NCBI GenBank assembly: GCA_035525495.1
Contig: DATLED010000066.1
Span: 1-46,972 of the forward strand
Source: DATLED01 sp035525495
GTDB taxonomy: Bacteria; Actinomycetota; Acidimicrobiia; Acidimicrobiales; CADCTF01
Length of the DNA: 46,972 nt
Direction of reading: 5' to 3'
Shown piece by piece: positions 17,822 to 26,926 of the stretch (its first letter is position 1; every line of letters starts with the position of its first letter). A program made the position numbers and the translations under genes. A model generated the notes under the pieces. The model was given only the letters and a program-made list of their open reading frames with translations. It ran no database searches and was not told the DNA's origin.

Positions 17822-18615
17822 TGCAGGTGCACCACACCATCGACGGGTTCCGCAAGGCGCTCGACGCCGAGCGGGGCGAGGGTCGTGTGGTCGGGCTCGT
17901 CCCGACGATGGGTTACCTGCACGATGGCCACGCCTCGCTGATGCGCCGCGCCCGCGAGGAGTGCGACGTCGTAGCGGCGACGATCTTCGTCAACCCGCTG
18001 CAGTTCGGGGCCACCGAGGACCTGTCGACCTACCCGCGCGATCTCGAGGGCGACTCGCAACTGGCGTCGTCGTGCGGCGTCGACCACCTCTTCGCGCCGG
18101 AAGAGGTCGAGATGTACCCGTCGGGTCGCGACGGGGTCCTCACGAACGTCCACGTGGGCGGTCCGAGCGAGGGCCTCGAAGGGGCGAGTCGGCCGGCGCA
18201 CTTCGATGGTGTGGCGACGGTGGTCGCCAAGCTCCTCAACATCGCGGGTGCGTGTCGCGCCTACTTCGGCGAGAAGGACTGGCAACAGCTCCTCGTCGTG
18301 CGCCGGCTCGTCCACGACCTGTCGTTCGCGGTCGACGTCGTCGGTTGCCCGATCGTCCGCGAGGGCGACGGCCTGGCGATGTCGAGCCGCAACGTCCACC
18401 TCTCCGCCGAGCAGCGGACGGCGGCCACGGTGCTGCACCGGGCCCTGCTCGCCGGACGCTCGGCGGCGGCGACCGGCGACCCCGAGTCCGCCATGCGGAG
18501 GGTGGTTGCGCTCGAGCCGCTCGCCGTCCTCGAATACGCCGCCGTCCGAGACGGCCGCCTCCTCATCGCCGCCCGCTTCGGGTCCACCCGCCTCATCGAC
18601 AATCTGGAGATCTGA
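17821..18615 (+). CDS. panC: Pantothenate synthetase
   Basis: Joins pantoate and beta-alanine at the expense of ATP. About 264 residues. LVPTMGYLHDGHASLM is the nucleotide-binding HIGH-like segment. IFVNPLQFG, YPRD, FDGVATVVAKLLNI, YFGEKDWQQL and the KMSK-like MSSRN follow. The start is ATG 17821 or the GTG at 17818; both overlap the stop of the preceding gene, indicating coupling. It is followed within 7 nt by panD. Confidence 0.96.
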   Translation: MQVHHTIDGFRKALDAERGEGRVVGLVPTMGYLHDGHASLMRRAREECDVVAATIFVNPLQFGATEDLSTYPRDLEGDSQLASSCGVDHLFAPEEVEMYPSGRDGVLTNVHVGGPSEGLEGASRPAHFDGVATVVAKLLNIAGACRAYFGEKDWQQLLVVRRLVHDLSFAVDVVGCPIVREGDGLAMSSRNVHLSAEQRTAATVLHRALLAGRSAAATGDPESAMRRVVALEPLAVLEYAAVRDGRLLIAARFGSTRLIDNLEI

Positions 18616-18621
18616 ACCACC

Positions 18622-19008
18622 ATGCGCCGCCGAATGATGAAGTCCAAGATCCACCGGGCGACGGTGACCGATGCCAACCTCAACTACGTCGGGTCGATCA
18701 CCATCGACACCGACCTGATGGAGGCGGCCGATCTGCTGGAGTGGGAGCAGGTGGCGATCGTCGACATCGACAACGGGAACCGCTTCGAGACCTACGTCAT
18801 CCCCGGCGCCGCCGGTTCGGGCGCGATGTGCCTCAACGGCGCCGCCGCCCGACTCGTCCACCCCGGCGACCGCATCATCGTCATCAGCTACGCCGACTAC
18901 GACCAGTCCGAGCTCGACGGCTTCCAGCCCAGCGTCGTCCACGTCGACCGCTCCAACCGCGCCATCGCCGAAGACCTCGCCCAGCTCCAGGCCGCCGTCG
19001 ACGGGTAG
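18622..19008 (+). CDS. panD: Aspartate 1-decarboxylase proenzyme
   Basis: Makes beta-alanine for PanC. The 128-residue proenzyme has MKSKIHRATVTDANLNYVGS, with self-cleavage expected between Gly24 and Ser25 to form the pyruvoyl group. Tyr and Asn active-site regions (YADYDQSE, GAMCLNGAAARL) are present. The N-terminus has three closely spaced Met codons. ATG 18622 resembles other actinobacterial starts, but the internal Met codons cannot be excluded. Confidence 0.96.
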   Translation: MRRRMMKSKIHRATVTDANLNYVGSITIDTDLMEAADLLEWEQVAIVDIDNGNRFETYVIPGAAGSGAMCLNGAAARLVHPGDRIIVISYADYDQSELDGFQPSVVHVDRSNRAIAEDLAQLQAAVDG

Positions 19009-19017
19009 GTCTTCGCC

Positions 19018-19743
19018 GTGCCTTGGACCCCGGCGCGCGCCCTGGGCACGCTCGTCTTCGCGGGCGTGACCGCCGGCGGCGCGCTCGTGCTCTCGAGTGG
19101 TCGCGTCGAGACCCCGGCGCCGACCGACGTCGCCGCGGGGCCCACGACCACCGCCCGGGTCGCAGCGAACGAGCCCACGTCCTCGACGACCTCGTCCACG
19201 ACGGCCCCGCCGTCGACGACCACCACCGAGCCGCCGCTCACGGGGCCGGTTCGGCTGCTTCCGTCGTCGCGCTTCGACCTGCGCGGCGTCGGTCCCGTGG
19301 AGGCGCGGATGACCGTGCACGAAGCGGAGCGGGCCACGGGCGTCCGCTTCACGCTGGCGCCCATCGTGGCGACGGCCGGTCGCTGCTCGTCGGCCACGCC
19401 CAACGGCGTGCCTGGCCTCGTCTTCGTCGTCGCCGCCCCCGGCGGCGCCGCCGCCACCGACCCCAAGGCGGGCACGATCGTCAGAGCGACCGCCACCGAC
19501 CCATCGTTCGCCACCGTCTCCAACGCCCGCGTCGGCAGCGCGCTCGCGGAAGCCCGCTCCATCTACGCGGGCCGTTACGAAGAGGTCCGGTTCGGCAGGT
19601 CCGGGGTCGCGCTGACGGTCCTCGGCCGGTCCGGCGCCGATCGCGACATGGGCGTCCGCATCGATTCCGTCGACGGGCGGCAGGTGACGAGCCTGTCGTC
19701 GGGCCTCGCCGACGCGCTCGCGACGCCTGACGGCTGCGCCTGA
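19018..19743 (+). CDS. Hypothetical secreted or membrane-anchored protein
   Basis: The 241-residue protein is not recognised. The GTG start is followed by one hydrophobic segment (about residues 8-26). A Thr/Ser/Pro linker follows (about 35-75), then a globular domain with FDLRGVGPVEARMTVHEAER and later SNARVGSALAEARSIYAG. These two segments look like related halves (G-x-V or V-G followed by an A-E-A helix). Two cysteines flank the domain (GRCSSA and the C-terminal DGCA) and could form a disulfide outside the cell. It lies 10 nt after panD. Confidence 0.6.
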   Translation: MPWTPARALGTLVFAGVTAGGALVLSSGRVETPAPTDVAAGPTTTARVAANEPTSSTTSSTTAPPSTTTTEPPLTGPVRLLPSSRFDLRGVGPVEARMTVHEAERATGVRFTLAPIVATAGRCSSATPNGVPGLVFVVAAPGGAAATDPKAGTIVRATATDPSFATVSNARVGSALAEARSIYAGRYEEVRFGRSGVALTVLGRSGADRDMGVRIDSVDGRQVTSLSSGLADALATPDGCA

Positions 19744-19777
19744 GGGACGGCTGCTCGCCGGTGCGCGCGACGCCGCC

Positions 19778-19783
19778 TAGCGT
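19778..19783 (+). promoter_or_regulatory. -10 box TAGCGT of putative leaderless promoter (nadB)
   Basis: TAGCGT ends 8 nt before ATG 19792. Confidence 0.5.
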
Positions 19784-19791
19784 TCGGGACC

Positions 19792-21330
19792 ATGTCCGAT
19801 TCCGCACTGGGCCTCGACCTGCTGGTCCTGGGCAGTGGTGTCGCCGGTCTGTCGGCGGCCGTGCGGGCCGCCGCGACCGAAGGAATCCGCGTCGGCGTCC
19901 TCACCAAGGGCGAGCTCGTCCAGTCGGCCACCCGGTGGGCGCAGGGGGGCGTCGCCGCGGTTCTGGGCGGCGACGAGGACTCGACCGACCTCCACCTGGC
20001 CGACACCCTCGCCGCCGGTGCGGGCCTCTGCGACGTCGACGCCGTCCGCGTCCTCGTCGACGAGGGACCGCTCCGGGTCAACGAGCTCATCGCCCTCGGT
20101 GCCGTCTTCGACTCCGATCACGAGGGGAGGCTGCTCAAGGCCCGCGAGGGCGGGCACAGCCAGGCCCGCATCGTCCACGCCGGCGGAGCCGCCACGGGAG
20201 TCGAGATCGAGCGGGCGCTCGTCGACGCCACCAAGGCGACCGCCGCCGCCGTCCTCGAGCACTGGTTCGCCCTCGACCTCCTCGTCGAAGGCGGCAAGTG
20301 CAAAGGCGTCACCGCCCTCGATCCGGCCGGCCTGCCGCGCCAGATCCTCGCCACGCACACGATCGTCGCCACCGGCGGCGCCGGACAGCTCTTCGCCGTC
20401 ACGACCAACCCTCCCGAGGCGACCGGCGACGGCGTGGCCATGGCGTTGCGGGCGGGCGTCGCCGTCGCCGACATCGAGTTCATGCAGTTCCACCCGACGG
20501 CACTGCACCATCCGGCGATGCCCCGGCCGCTGCTCTCCGAGGCCCTGCGCGGCCATGGCGCCCTCGTCCGCGACATCAAGGGCGACCGGTTCGTCGACGA
20601 GCTCCTCCCGCGGGACCAGGTCGCCCGGGCGATGACGGCGCGCATGCTCGACCAGGACGTCGACCACTGCTGGCTCGATGCAACCCACCTCGAGCGCTTC
20701 GACGAGCGCTTCCCGACGATCGCTGCATCGGTGCGGGCCATCGGCCTCGACCCGACGAAGGACTGGCTCCCGATCGCGCCCGCGGCGCACTACCTGTCGG
20801 GCGGCATCGTCACCGACCTCGACGGCGCCACCGCGCTTCCCGGCCTTTGGGCGTGCGGCGAGGTCGCGTGCACCGGCGTGCACGGCGCAAATCGCCTGGC
20901 CTCCAACTCGCTCCTCGAGGGCATGGTCTTCGCGCCGCGCGTCATCGAGGCCATCTCCCGCGGGAAAGACGCGCCCGAGGCCACGGGCGCCATGCGCGGC
21001 GTCCTCGAACCGAAGCGCTCCAGCTGGATGCACCTCCCGTATCGCTACGCCGAGCCCGCGACCACCGCGGAGGCGGGCGGACGCGAGTCTCTCCAGCGAT
21101 CGATGACCGAGGGCGCCGGTGTCCTTCGCAGCGCCGAATCGCTCGCCCGGACGGCCGAGATCGTCTCGGCGTTGGCGACCGCCAGCGACCCCGAGCTGGC
21201 GAACCTCGCGACCGTCGCCCTCGGGCTCCTCGGCGCTGCCACCGCCCGCGAGGAGAGCCGCGGCGCGCACAGCCGCACCGATTTTCCGCAGACCTCGACC
21301 GACTTCGAACGCAGACTGGTGCTCGCATGA
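19792..21330 (+). CDS. nadB: L-aspartate oxidase
   Basis: FAD enzyme that oxidises aspartate to iminoaspartate for NAD synthesis; 512 residues. The N-terminal dinucleotide motif is VLGSGVAGLSAA. SATRWAQGGVAAVLG, HEGRLLKAREGGHSQARIVH, and the active-site segment FMQFHPTAL are visible. HYLSGGIVTD and GANRLASNSLLEG complete the flavoprotein signature. The usual C-terminal helical domain is present but short. No nadA is seen in the window, although iminoaspartate must pass to NadA. The stop overlaps nadC (ATGA). Confidence 0.95.
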   Translation: MSDSALGLDLLVLGSGVAGLSAAVRAAATEGIRVGVLTKGELVQSATRWAQGGVAAVLGGDEDSTDLHLADTLAAGAGLCDVDAVRVLVDEGPLRVNELIALGAVFDSDHEGRLLKAREGGHSQARIVHAGGAATGVEIERALVDATKATAAAVLEHWFALDLLVEGGKCKGVTALDPAGLPRQILATHTIVATGGAGQLFAVTTNPPEATGDGVAMALRAGVAVADIEFMQFHPTALHHPAMPRPLLSEALRGHGALVRDIKGDRFVDELLPRDQVARAMTARMLDQDVDHCWLDATHLERFDERFPTIAASVRAIGLDPTKDWLPIAPAAHYLSGGIVTDLDGATALPGLWACGEVACTGVHGANRLASNSLLEGMVFAPRVIEAISRGKDAPEATGAMRGVLEPKRSSWMHLPYRYAEPATTAEAGGRESLQRSMTEGAGVLRSAESLARTAEIVSALATASDPELANLATVALGLLGAATAREESRGAHSRTDFPQTSTDFERRLVLA

Positions 21331-22172
21331 TCGAACCCCACCCGCCGCTTCCCGCCGTCCGCGAGGCGGTGACCCGTGCCGTCCTCGAGGATCTCCTCCC
21401 GATCGGTGACATGACGGCAAGCCTGCTTCCCGTCGATCTCCAGGGATCGGCGCTCTTCGTGAGCCGCGAGGAGGGCGTCATGGCAGGACGGCTGTGCGCC
21501 GCCGAGACGTACGCACAGATCGACCCGTCGGTGGTGATCGAGTGGCATCTCGACGACGGGGTCGAGGTCCTCGAGGGCGATGTCCTCGGAAGGGTCGAGG
21601 GCCCGCTCGCTTCGATCCTGACCGGCGAACGGACGGCGCTGAACTTCCTGCGACACCTGTCGGGCATCGCCACCAACACCCGCCGGTTCGTGCGCGCCAC
21701 GAAGGGCAAGGCGACGATCCTCGACACCCGCAAGACGACGCCCGGGCTCCGGCCGCTGGAGAAGGCCGCCGTTCGCGCCGGCGGCGGCACCAACCACCGC
21801 GGCTCGCTCAGCGACGGGGTGCTGATCAAGGACAACCACCTGGGGAGCATGACGATCAGCGAAGCGGTGCGGCGGGCGAAGTTGCGTTGGCCGGGGCGGA
21901 TGGTCGAGGTCGAGTGCGACCGTCTCGGCCAGATCGACGAAGCGCTCGAGGCGGGCGCGACGATGATCATGCTCGACAACATGTCGCCGGCGACGGTGCG
22001 CAAGGCGGTCAAGGTGATCAACGGACAGGTGCCGGTCGAGGTCAGCGGCCGCATGAAGATCGAGGACGTCGGTGACTACGCCAGGATCAGTGGCGTCGAC
22101 TTCATCTCCGTCGGCGCGCTGACGCACTCGGCGACCGTGCTCGACATCGGCCTCGACCTCGAAGTGGAATGA
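21327..22172 (+). CDS. nadC: Nicotinate-nucleotide pyrophosphorylase (quinolinate phosphoribosyltransferase)
   Basis: Converts quinolinate and PRPP to nicotinate mononucleotide; 281 residues from ATG 21327. Signatures include ERTALNFLRHLSGIAT, the conserved TILDTRKTTPGLRPLEK, GGGTNHR, LIKDNHL, and the barrel end VEVSGRMK and ISVGALTHS. It overlaps nadB by 4 bp and is followed by coaX after 1 nt, so nadB-nadC-coaX-lysS is a tight operon. Confidence 0.97.
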   Translation: MIEPHPPLPAVREAVTRAVLEDLLPIGDMTASLLPVDLQGSALFVSREEGVMAGRLCAAETYAQIDPSVVIEWHLDDGVEVLEGDVLGRVEGPLASILTGERTALNFLRHLSGIATNTRRFVRATKGKATILDTRKTTPGLRPLEKAAVRAGGGTNHRGSLSDGVLIKDNHLGSMTISEAVRRAKLRWPGRMVEVECDRLGQIDEALEAGATMIMLDNMSPATVRKAVKVINGQVPVEVSGRMKIEDVGDYARISGVDFISVGALTHSATVLDIGLDLEVE

Positions 22173-22173
22173 G

Positions 22174-22920
22174 TTGATCCTCGCCGTCGACGTCGGCAAC
22201 ACACAGATCCTCATCGCCCTCTACGAGGCCGACGAGATCCGCGACCACTGGCGCCTCGCGACCAACGCCGAGCGGACGTCGGACGAATATGCGGTCCTGA
22301 TCCGACAGCTCGTCGGCGACGCCGACATCGAGGGCCTCGCCATCTCGTCGGTCGTGCCGCGCGCCACGGCTGCTCTCCGCAACATGAGCACCAAGTACTT
22401 CAGGCACGAGCCGGTCGTCGTCGAGCCGGGCACGAAGACGGGCATGCCGATCCTCATCGACAACCCACGCGAGGTCGGCGCCGACCGGATCGTCAACGGC
22501 ATCGGCGCCTTCGATCTCTACGGAGGACCATCGGTGGTCGTGGACTTCGGGACGGCGACGACGCTCGACGCCGTCTCCGTCAAGGGGGAGTACCTCGGCG
22601 GCGCCATCGTGCCGGGGATCGACATCTCCATGGACGCGCTGTTCGCCCGCGCGGATCGCCTGTCGCGCGTCGAGCTCGTCGAGCCCCGCAGCGTGATCGG
22701 CAAGAGCACCGCCGAAGCGCTGCAGTCCGGAGCGATCTACGGCTTCGCCGGCCAGGTCGACGGCATCTGTCGCCGCATGGAGGACGAGCTCGGCGAGTGC
22801 ACGGTCGTGGCCACCGGCGGCCTGAGTGGGCTCATCTCACGGTTCTCGACCACCATCCAGCACGTGGATCCCTGGTTGACGCTGCACGGCCTCCGCATCG
22901 TCTACGAGCGAAACAGGTGA
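22174..22920 (+). CDS. coaX: Type III pantothenate kinase
   Basis: Phosphorylates pantothenate in coenzyme A synthesis. The 248-residue ASKHA protein starts with TTG at 22174. LAVDVGNTQILIALY is the phosphate-binding motif, IDNPREVGADRIVNGIGAFD follows, and VVVDFGTATTLDAV and GGAIVPGID complete the family signature. Together with panC and panD it places most of the early CoA pathway in this region. Confidence 0.96.
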   Translation: MILAVDVGNTQILIALYEADEIRDHWRLATNAERTSDEYAVLIRQLVGDADIEGLAISSVVPRATAALRNMSTKYFRHEPVVVEPGTKTGMPILIDNPREVGADRIVNGIGAFDLYGGPSVVVDFGTATTLDAVSVKGEYLGGAIVPGIDISMDALFARADRLSRVELVEPRSVIGKSTAEALQSGAIYGFAGQVDGICRRMEDELGECTVVATGGLSGLISRFSTTIQHVDPWLTLHGLRIVYERNR

Positions 22921-24326
22921 GTCCGCCGTATCGCTTCGAGCGGGATCGTGGGGCGGCGTCGCTCCACGAGCAGTTCGACGGCCTCGAAGCCGGTGCCGAG
23001 ACGGGCGTCGTCGTGTCGGTGGCCGGGCGCGTGATGCTCCACCGCCCGACCGGGAAGCTGTCGTTCTCGTCGCTCGTCGACTCGTCCGGATCGATCCAGC
23101 TGTTCGGCGGCAACGGTTGGACCGACCGCTTCGCCGAGCTGACGAAGCTGAACCTGGGGGACTGGATCGGCGCCACCGGCGAGATCGTCAAGACCCGAAC
23201 CGGCGAGCTGAGCGTCAAGGTCCTCGACTGGGTCGTGCTCGCCGAGGTCGCCGAAGGACGCAGCTTCGGGGACAAGTGGAAGGGCGTGTCCGACGTCGAC
23301 CTCCGCTTCCGGCAGCGCTACGTCGACCTGTGGGCCAACGAGGAGTCACGTCGTGTCTTCCTCATGCGCAGCCGGGCGGTGAGCCTCACCCGGCGCTGGC
23401 TCGAGGAACGTGACTTCATCGAGGTCGAGACCCCGTTGTTGCAGGCGATCCCGGGCGGGGGCCACGCCAAGCCGTTCGTGACCCATCACAACGCCCTCGA
23501 CATCGATCTGTACCTGCGGATCGCGCCGGAGCTCTACCTCAAACGGCTCGTCGTCGGCGGGTTCGAACGCGTCTTCGAGATCGGCCGGACGTTCCGCAAC
23601 GAGGGACTCTCGCCGCGCCACAACCCCGAGTTCACCATGCTCGAGCTCTACCAGGCGTACGCCGATTACGGCGACATGATGCGCCTGGTCGAGGAGCTCG
23701 TCGCCCACCTCGCAATCGAGCTGCGGGGGACGACCCGGCTCAGCTACGGCGACCGTGGGATCGACCTCACGGCCCCATGGCGGCGGGCCACGATGAGCGA
23801 GCTCGTCGAGGAGCGGACCGGGGTGAAGGTCGACGTCCGCATGGACCTCGAGGAGGTGCGCCGCATCGCGCGCGAGCACGGCGTCGACGTCGAGGACGCG
23901 TGGGGCCAGGGAAAGCTCGTGCTGGAGATCTACGAGAAGACGACGGAGTCCGAGCTCTGGGACCCGGTGTTCGTCCTCGACTACCCGAAGGAGGTGTCAC
24001 CGCTGGCGCGGGACCACCGCGAGATCCCCGGCCTGGTCGAACGTTTCGAGGGCATCGTCGCGGGGCGCGAGCTGTGCAACGCCTTCAGCGAGCTCATCGA
24101 CCCGGTCGAGCAGAAGGCCCGCTTCGACGACCAGGCGCGCGCCAGGGCGGCGGGCGACGACGAGGCGATGCCCATCGACGACGACTACGTGCGGGCGCTC
24201 GAGTACGGGCTGCCGCCCACCGGCGGCCTTGGCATCGGCTTCGACCGGCTGGTCATGCTCCTCGCCGACGTCCAGAACATCCGTGACGTGATCCTCTTCC
24301 CGACCCTCCGGCCGGAACGCAGCTAG
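22917..24326 (+). CDS. lysS: Lysyl-tRNA synthetase, class II
   Basis: Charges tRNA-Lys. It has 469 residues from the GTG at 22917 overlapping the coaX stop. The N-terminal OB-fold (VVSVAGRVMLHRPTGKLSF) is slightly shorter than in E. coli. Class II motifs are present: motif 1 near FIEVETPLLQAIPGGGHAKPF, motif 2 FRNEGLSPRHNPEFTMLE, and motif 3 GLGIGFDRLVMLL. It is the last gene of the nad/coa operon; a hairpin follows. Confidence 0.97.
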   Translation: MSPPYRFERDRGAASLHEQFDGLEAGAETGVVVSVAGRVMLHRPTGKLSFSSLVDSSGSIQLFGGNGWTDRFAELTKLNLGDWIGATGEIVKTRTGELSVKVLDWVVLAEVAEGRSFGDKWKGVSDVDLRFRQRYVDLWANEESRRVFLMRSRAVSLTRRWLEERDFIEVETPLLQAIPGGGHAKPFVTHHNALDIDLYLRIAPELYLKRLVVGGFERVFEIGRTFRNEGLSPRHNPEFTMLELYQAYADYGDMMRLVEELVAHLAIELRGTTRLSYGDRGIDLTAPWRRATMSELVEERTGVKVDVRMDLEEVRRIAREHGVDVEDAWGQGKLVLEIYEKTTESELWDPVFVLDYPKEVSPLARDHREIPGLVERFEGIVAGRELCNAFSELIDPVEQKARFDDQARARAAGDDEAMPIDDDYVRALEYGLPPTGGLGIGFDRLVMLLADVQNIRDVILFPTLRPERS

Positions 24327-24343
24327 CCGTCGTCCGGCGACGG
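24327..24343. terminator. Hairpin between convergent lysS and membrane-protein genes
   Basis: CCGTCG-TCCGG-CGACGG makes a perfect 6-bp stem with a 5-nt loop exactly in the 20-nt gap between the two convergent stop codons. It may serve as a bidirectional terminator, although no T-tract is present. Confidence 0.45.
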
Positions 24344-24346
24344 TGA

Positions 24347-26860
24347 TCACTCGAACCGTTCGGCGACGACGTCCACCAGGCGTCGACCGGCCTCGGACGG
24401 TGAGGTGGCCGACCGTTCCAGGCCGACCCCGACGAGCAGCAACGTGGTGCCGCCGGCCGCCAGCCACGCCCACGTCGGGACGCCGGCGAGGGTGTGGAGC
24501 GTCTCGACGACGGTGACGGTGGTGAGGAGCGCGGTGCCCAGGAGGAGCGGGCCGGCGAGCCGCCTCCACCCGCCGGCGGCGACGGCCACCACGCCGACCG
24601 CCCCGGCGACGAGGGCGTGCCACGGCGCCCCGTCGGCAAGGCGCTCGGCGAGGGCGGCGCCGCCGAGGAGGACGATCGACGGGCCGAACGCCATCCAGCT
24701 CGACGGGACGTCCTTGTCGCCGCGGCGCAGCTGCGCTCCGATGACGAGCAGTTGCAGCGCGACCGGAAGGAGGAACGGCTCGGTGGCGGTGACGCCGTCG
24801 AAGCTGAGGTGGACGGCGATGCCGAAGGTGGCCACGACCGCGCCGGCATGGGCGAGGACGGCGTTTCGGAGGGTCACGCCGCCGGCGATCAGGACGCCAC
24901 CGGTGACGACGATCGCCTCGGCGAAGCGCGGCGTGTCGGTGGAGCTCAGCACGAGCCCTACGCTGATCGACGTCGCCGCGGCGCTGAGGAGCGGAAGACG
25001 CCAGGAGGCCGGCGTCAACGCCGCGAACCCGTAGAGGACGGCGGCCGCGCCGGCGAGCACGACACCCGACTCCGCCTGCGTGACGTCCGCCAACGCGGAG
25101 GCGGCGAAGATCGCGCCCGGTCCGGTCAGGGCGGCGGCGCAGGCGACGCGGGAATCGTCGGTCCGTGCGGCGTCGAACAGCGAGAGCGCCGTCGTCGCCA
25201 GGAGCACCGGCAGCGCCTCGCCGGGCGTCGCTGCAACCGTCGCCGCCGTGACGACGAGCCACGACACGCGGACAAGGTGCGCGGCGATCGTCGACGGGCG
25301 CTCGACGACGAGCGCGATGAGCCACGCGCTGACGACGGCGGCCAGGAGGGCCCCGGTCGTGCCGTAGTGGTGCCGTCCGAAGAGCGATGCGCTCACCGCG
25401 ATCGTCACCGAGGCCGCCGCGATTGGCACGATCACTGCCGCGCTCGTGTGCCGCCGCGTGGCATGGGCGAGGGCGGCAGCGGCGACGAGCCCGACCGGGA
25501 GGACGAGGGCCTCGTGGGTCGGCGCCAGGACGACCGGCGCCCAACCTGCGGCGGCGATGGCGAGCGAGGTCGCCAGGGCGCCCCGGGTCGCGGCGAGCCC
25601 GACGGCGGCGGCGATGAGTGCCGCAGCGATGACCGCGGTCGACGCCGAGCCCACGACGACGCCGGCGACGGCCGCGAGGAACGCGAACACCACGGTCCGG
25701 TCGTCGGCCACTGCGGCCCGCACGGCCTCGACGATCGACGGTTTGGGCGACTGTCGTCGCCAGCCGGCGAGGAGCCACCCGGCGGCGAGGAGGCCGAGTG
25801 CGGTCGCGCCGACGGGTTCGGGCTCCCATGGTGGGTTGTCGCCGAACAGATCGATGCCCTCCTCGACCGCGGGCGCGATGAGCACGTAGGCCAACGTCAC
25901 CGGCGCGGCGAGGGCGGCGATGACCTCGCCGGTCGTGGCGACCCACCTCGCCGGTCGGCGCCAGAAGGCGTCGCGCACCACGGCAAGCGCGACGAGCTCG
26001 AGGGCCACGAACACCGCCGGAGCCGTGAGGAGCCCGACGTCGGTCGAGGGGTCGGCCGACACCCACGCCGTGGATGCGCCGCAGACGAGGCTCGTGGCGG
26101 CGATGGCGACGAGGCCCAGGTCCTTGCGCTCGTGCGCTTCCCTCGCGAGGACGGCGGCGCACACGATCCCCGAGGCAAGCGCCACCGCCGCGGCAGTGCC
26201 GCCGCCGGCGAGGCCGAGCTCGGCCAAGGTGCCGCCGCCCAGGTCGCGTCGGCTGAGGGCGGCGAGGGTGTTGCCGACGCCGGCGGCGAGGACCGGTGCG
26301 ACGCCCGCGATCGTCGCCCACGCGATTGCTTCGCGCCGCCGCCGTGCGAGGTGGGCGGCGAGCGCCGCCCCGGCCAGCACGAGTGGTGCCGGAAGGATCG
26401 TCGTGGCGGCGACGCCGACGGCCAGCACGACGACCGATGAGGCTGCCGCCGTCGCCAGGACGACCGACCCCGTCGTGGTGCCGAGCGTCCCGAGTGCGGC
26501 GACGCCGGCGATGCCCTCGGCGAGGACGAGGTTGCGCCACCCCACGTTCGCCCGCACGCACAGCCCGGCCACGTCGACCGGGAGGAGGAACGCCCCGAGG
26601 TGGAAGAGGACCTCGCCCGTCGCCGGCAAGGTTCGCCGCAAGGCGCGCCCGCCGACGAGGAACGCGCCCGTGAGGGCGCCGACCAGAGCCAGCTTCGCGG
26701 GCTCCGGCAGCGTGTCCCACCGCACGGCGATGAAGACGGCGGCGGCGGCGACCAGCAGGAAGGCACCGGTGGCCGCGACCCAGGTGGCGCCCGCCCGACT
26801 CCCGTCCGGCGGCCCTTCGGCGGGATCGACGGGGGGCGAGGGCACATCGGTGGGGAACAT
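24347..26860 (-). CDS. Large polytopic membrane protein (SCO7613/DUF2157-like)
   Basis: An 837-residue protein composed almost entirely of hydrophobic helices (roughly 25-30 possible membrane segments) rich in Ala, Val, Leu and Gly. After a Pro-rich N-terminal 25 residues it enters with GATWVAATGAFLLVAAAAVF and IAVRWDTLPEPAKLALVG, which resembles the large actinobacterial membrane proteins annotated with an SCO7613 C-terminal domain or DUF2157. No catalytic motif is visible and function is unknown. It is read in the same direction as the response regulator upstream. Confidence 0.7.
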   Translation of the reverse strand: MFPTDVPSPPVDPAEGPPDGSRAGATWVAATGAFLLVAAAAVFIAVRWDTLPEPAKLALVGALTGAFLVGGRALRRTLPATGEVLFHLGAFLLPVDVAGLCVRANVGWRNLVLAEGIAGVAALGTLGTTTGSVVLATAAASSVVVLAVGVAATTILPAPLVLAGAALAAHLARRRREAIAWATIAGVAPVLAAGVGNTLAALSRRDLGGGTLAELGLAGGGTAAAVALASGIVCAAVLAREAHERKDLGLVAIAATSLVCGASTAWVSADPSTDVGLLTAPAVFVALELVALAVVRDAFWRRPARWVATTGEVIAALAAPVTLAYVLIAPAVEEGIDLFGDNPPWEPEPVGATALGLLAAGWLLAGWRRQSPKPSIVEAVRAAVADDRTVVFAFLAAVAGVVVGSASTAVIAAALIAAAVGLAATRGALATSLAIAAAGWAPVVLAPTHEALVLPVGLVAAAALAHATRRHTSAAVIVPIAAASVTIAVSASLFGRHHYGTTGALLAAVVSAWLIALVVERPSTIAAHLVRVSWLVVTAATVAATPGEALPVLLATTALSLFDAARTDDSRVACAAALTGPGAIFAASALADVTQAESGVVLAGAAAVLYGFAALTPASWRLPLLSAAATSISVGLVLSSTDTPRFAEAIVVTGGVLIAGGVTLRNAVLAHAGAVVATFGIAVHLSFDGVTATEPFLLPVALQLLVIGAQLRRGDKDVPSSWMAFGPSIVLLGGAALAERLADGAPWHALVAGAVGVVAVAAGGWRRLAGPLLLGTALLTTVTVVETLHTLAGVPTWAWLAAGGTTLLLVGVGLERSATSPSEAGRRLVDVVAERFE

Positions 26861-26926
26861 GCCGCCAACGTCGGACGGGCACGGCCCCGGCGCTACGAGG
26901 GCGACCCCCCAAACCGGCCTAGGGGC

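Noticed and set aside
17532..19730. 732-residue plus-strand frame across panC and panD
   Set aside because: Overlaps three well-supported genes in another frame and encodes Arg/Pro-rich low-complexity sequence.
24494..26440. 648-residue plus-strand open frame opposite the large membrane protein
   Set aside because: Arg/Gly/Asp/Glu-rich without motifs, whereas the minus strand gives a coherent series of membrane helices starting with a family-like segment.
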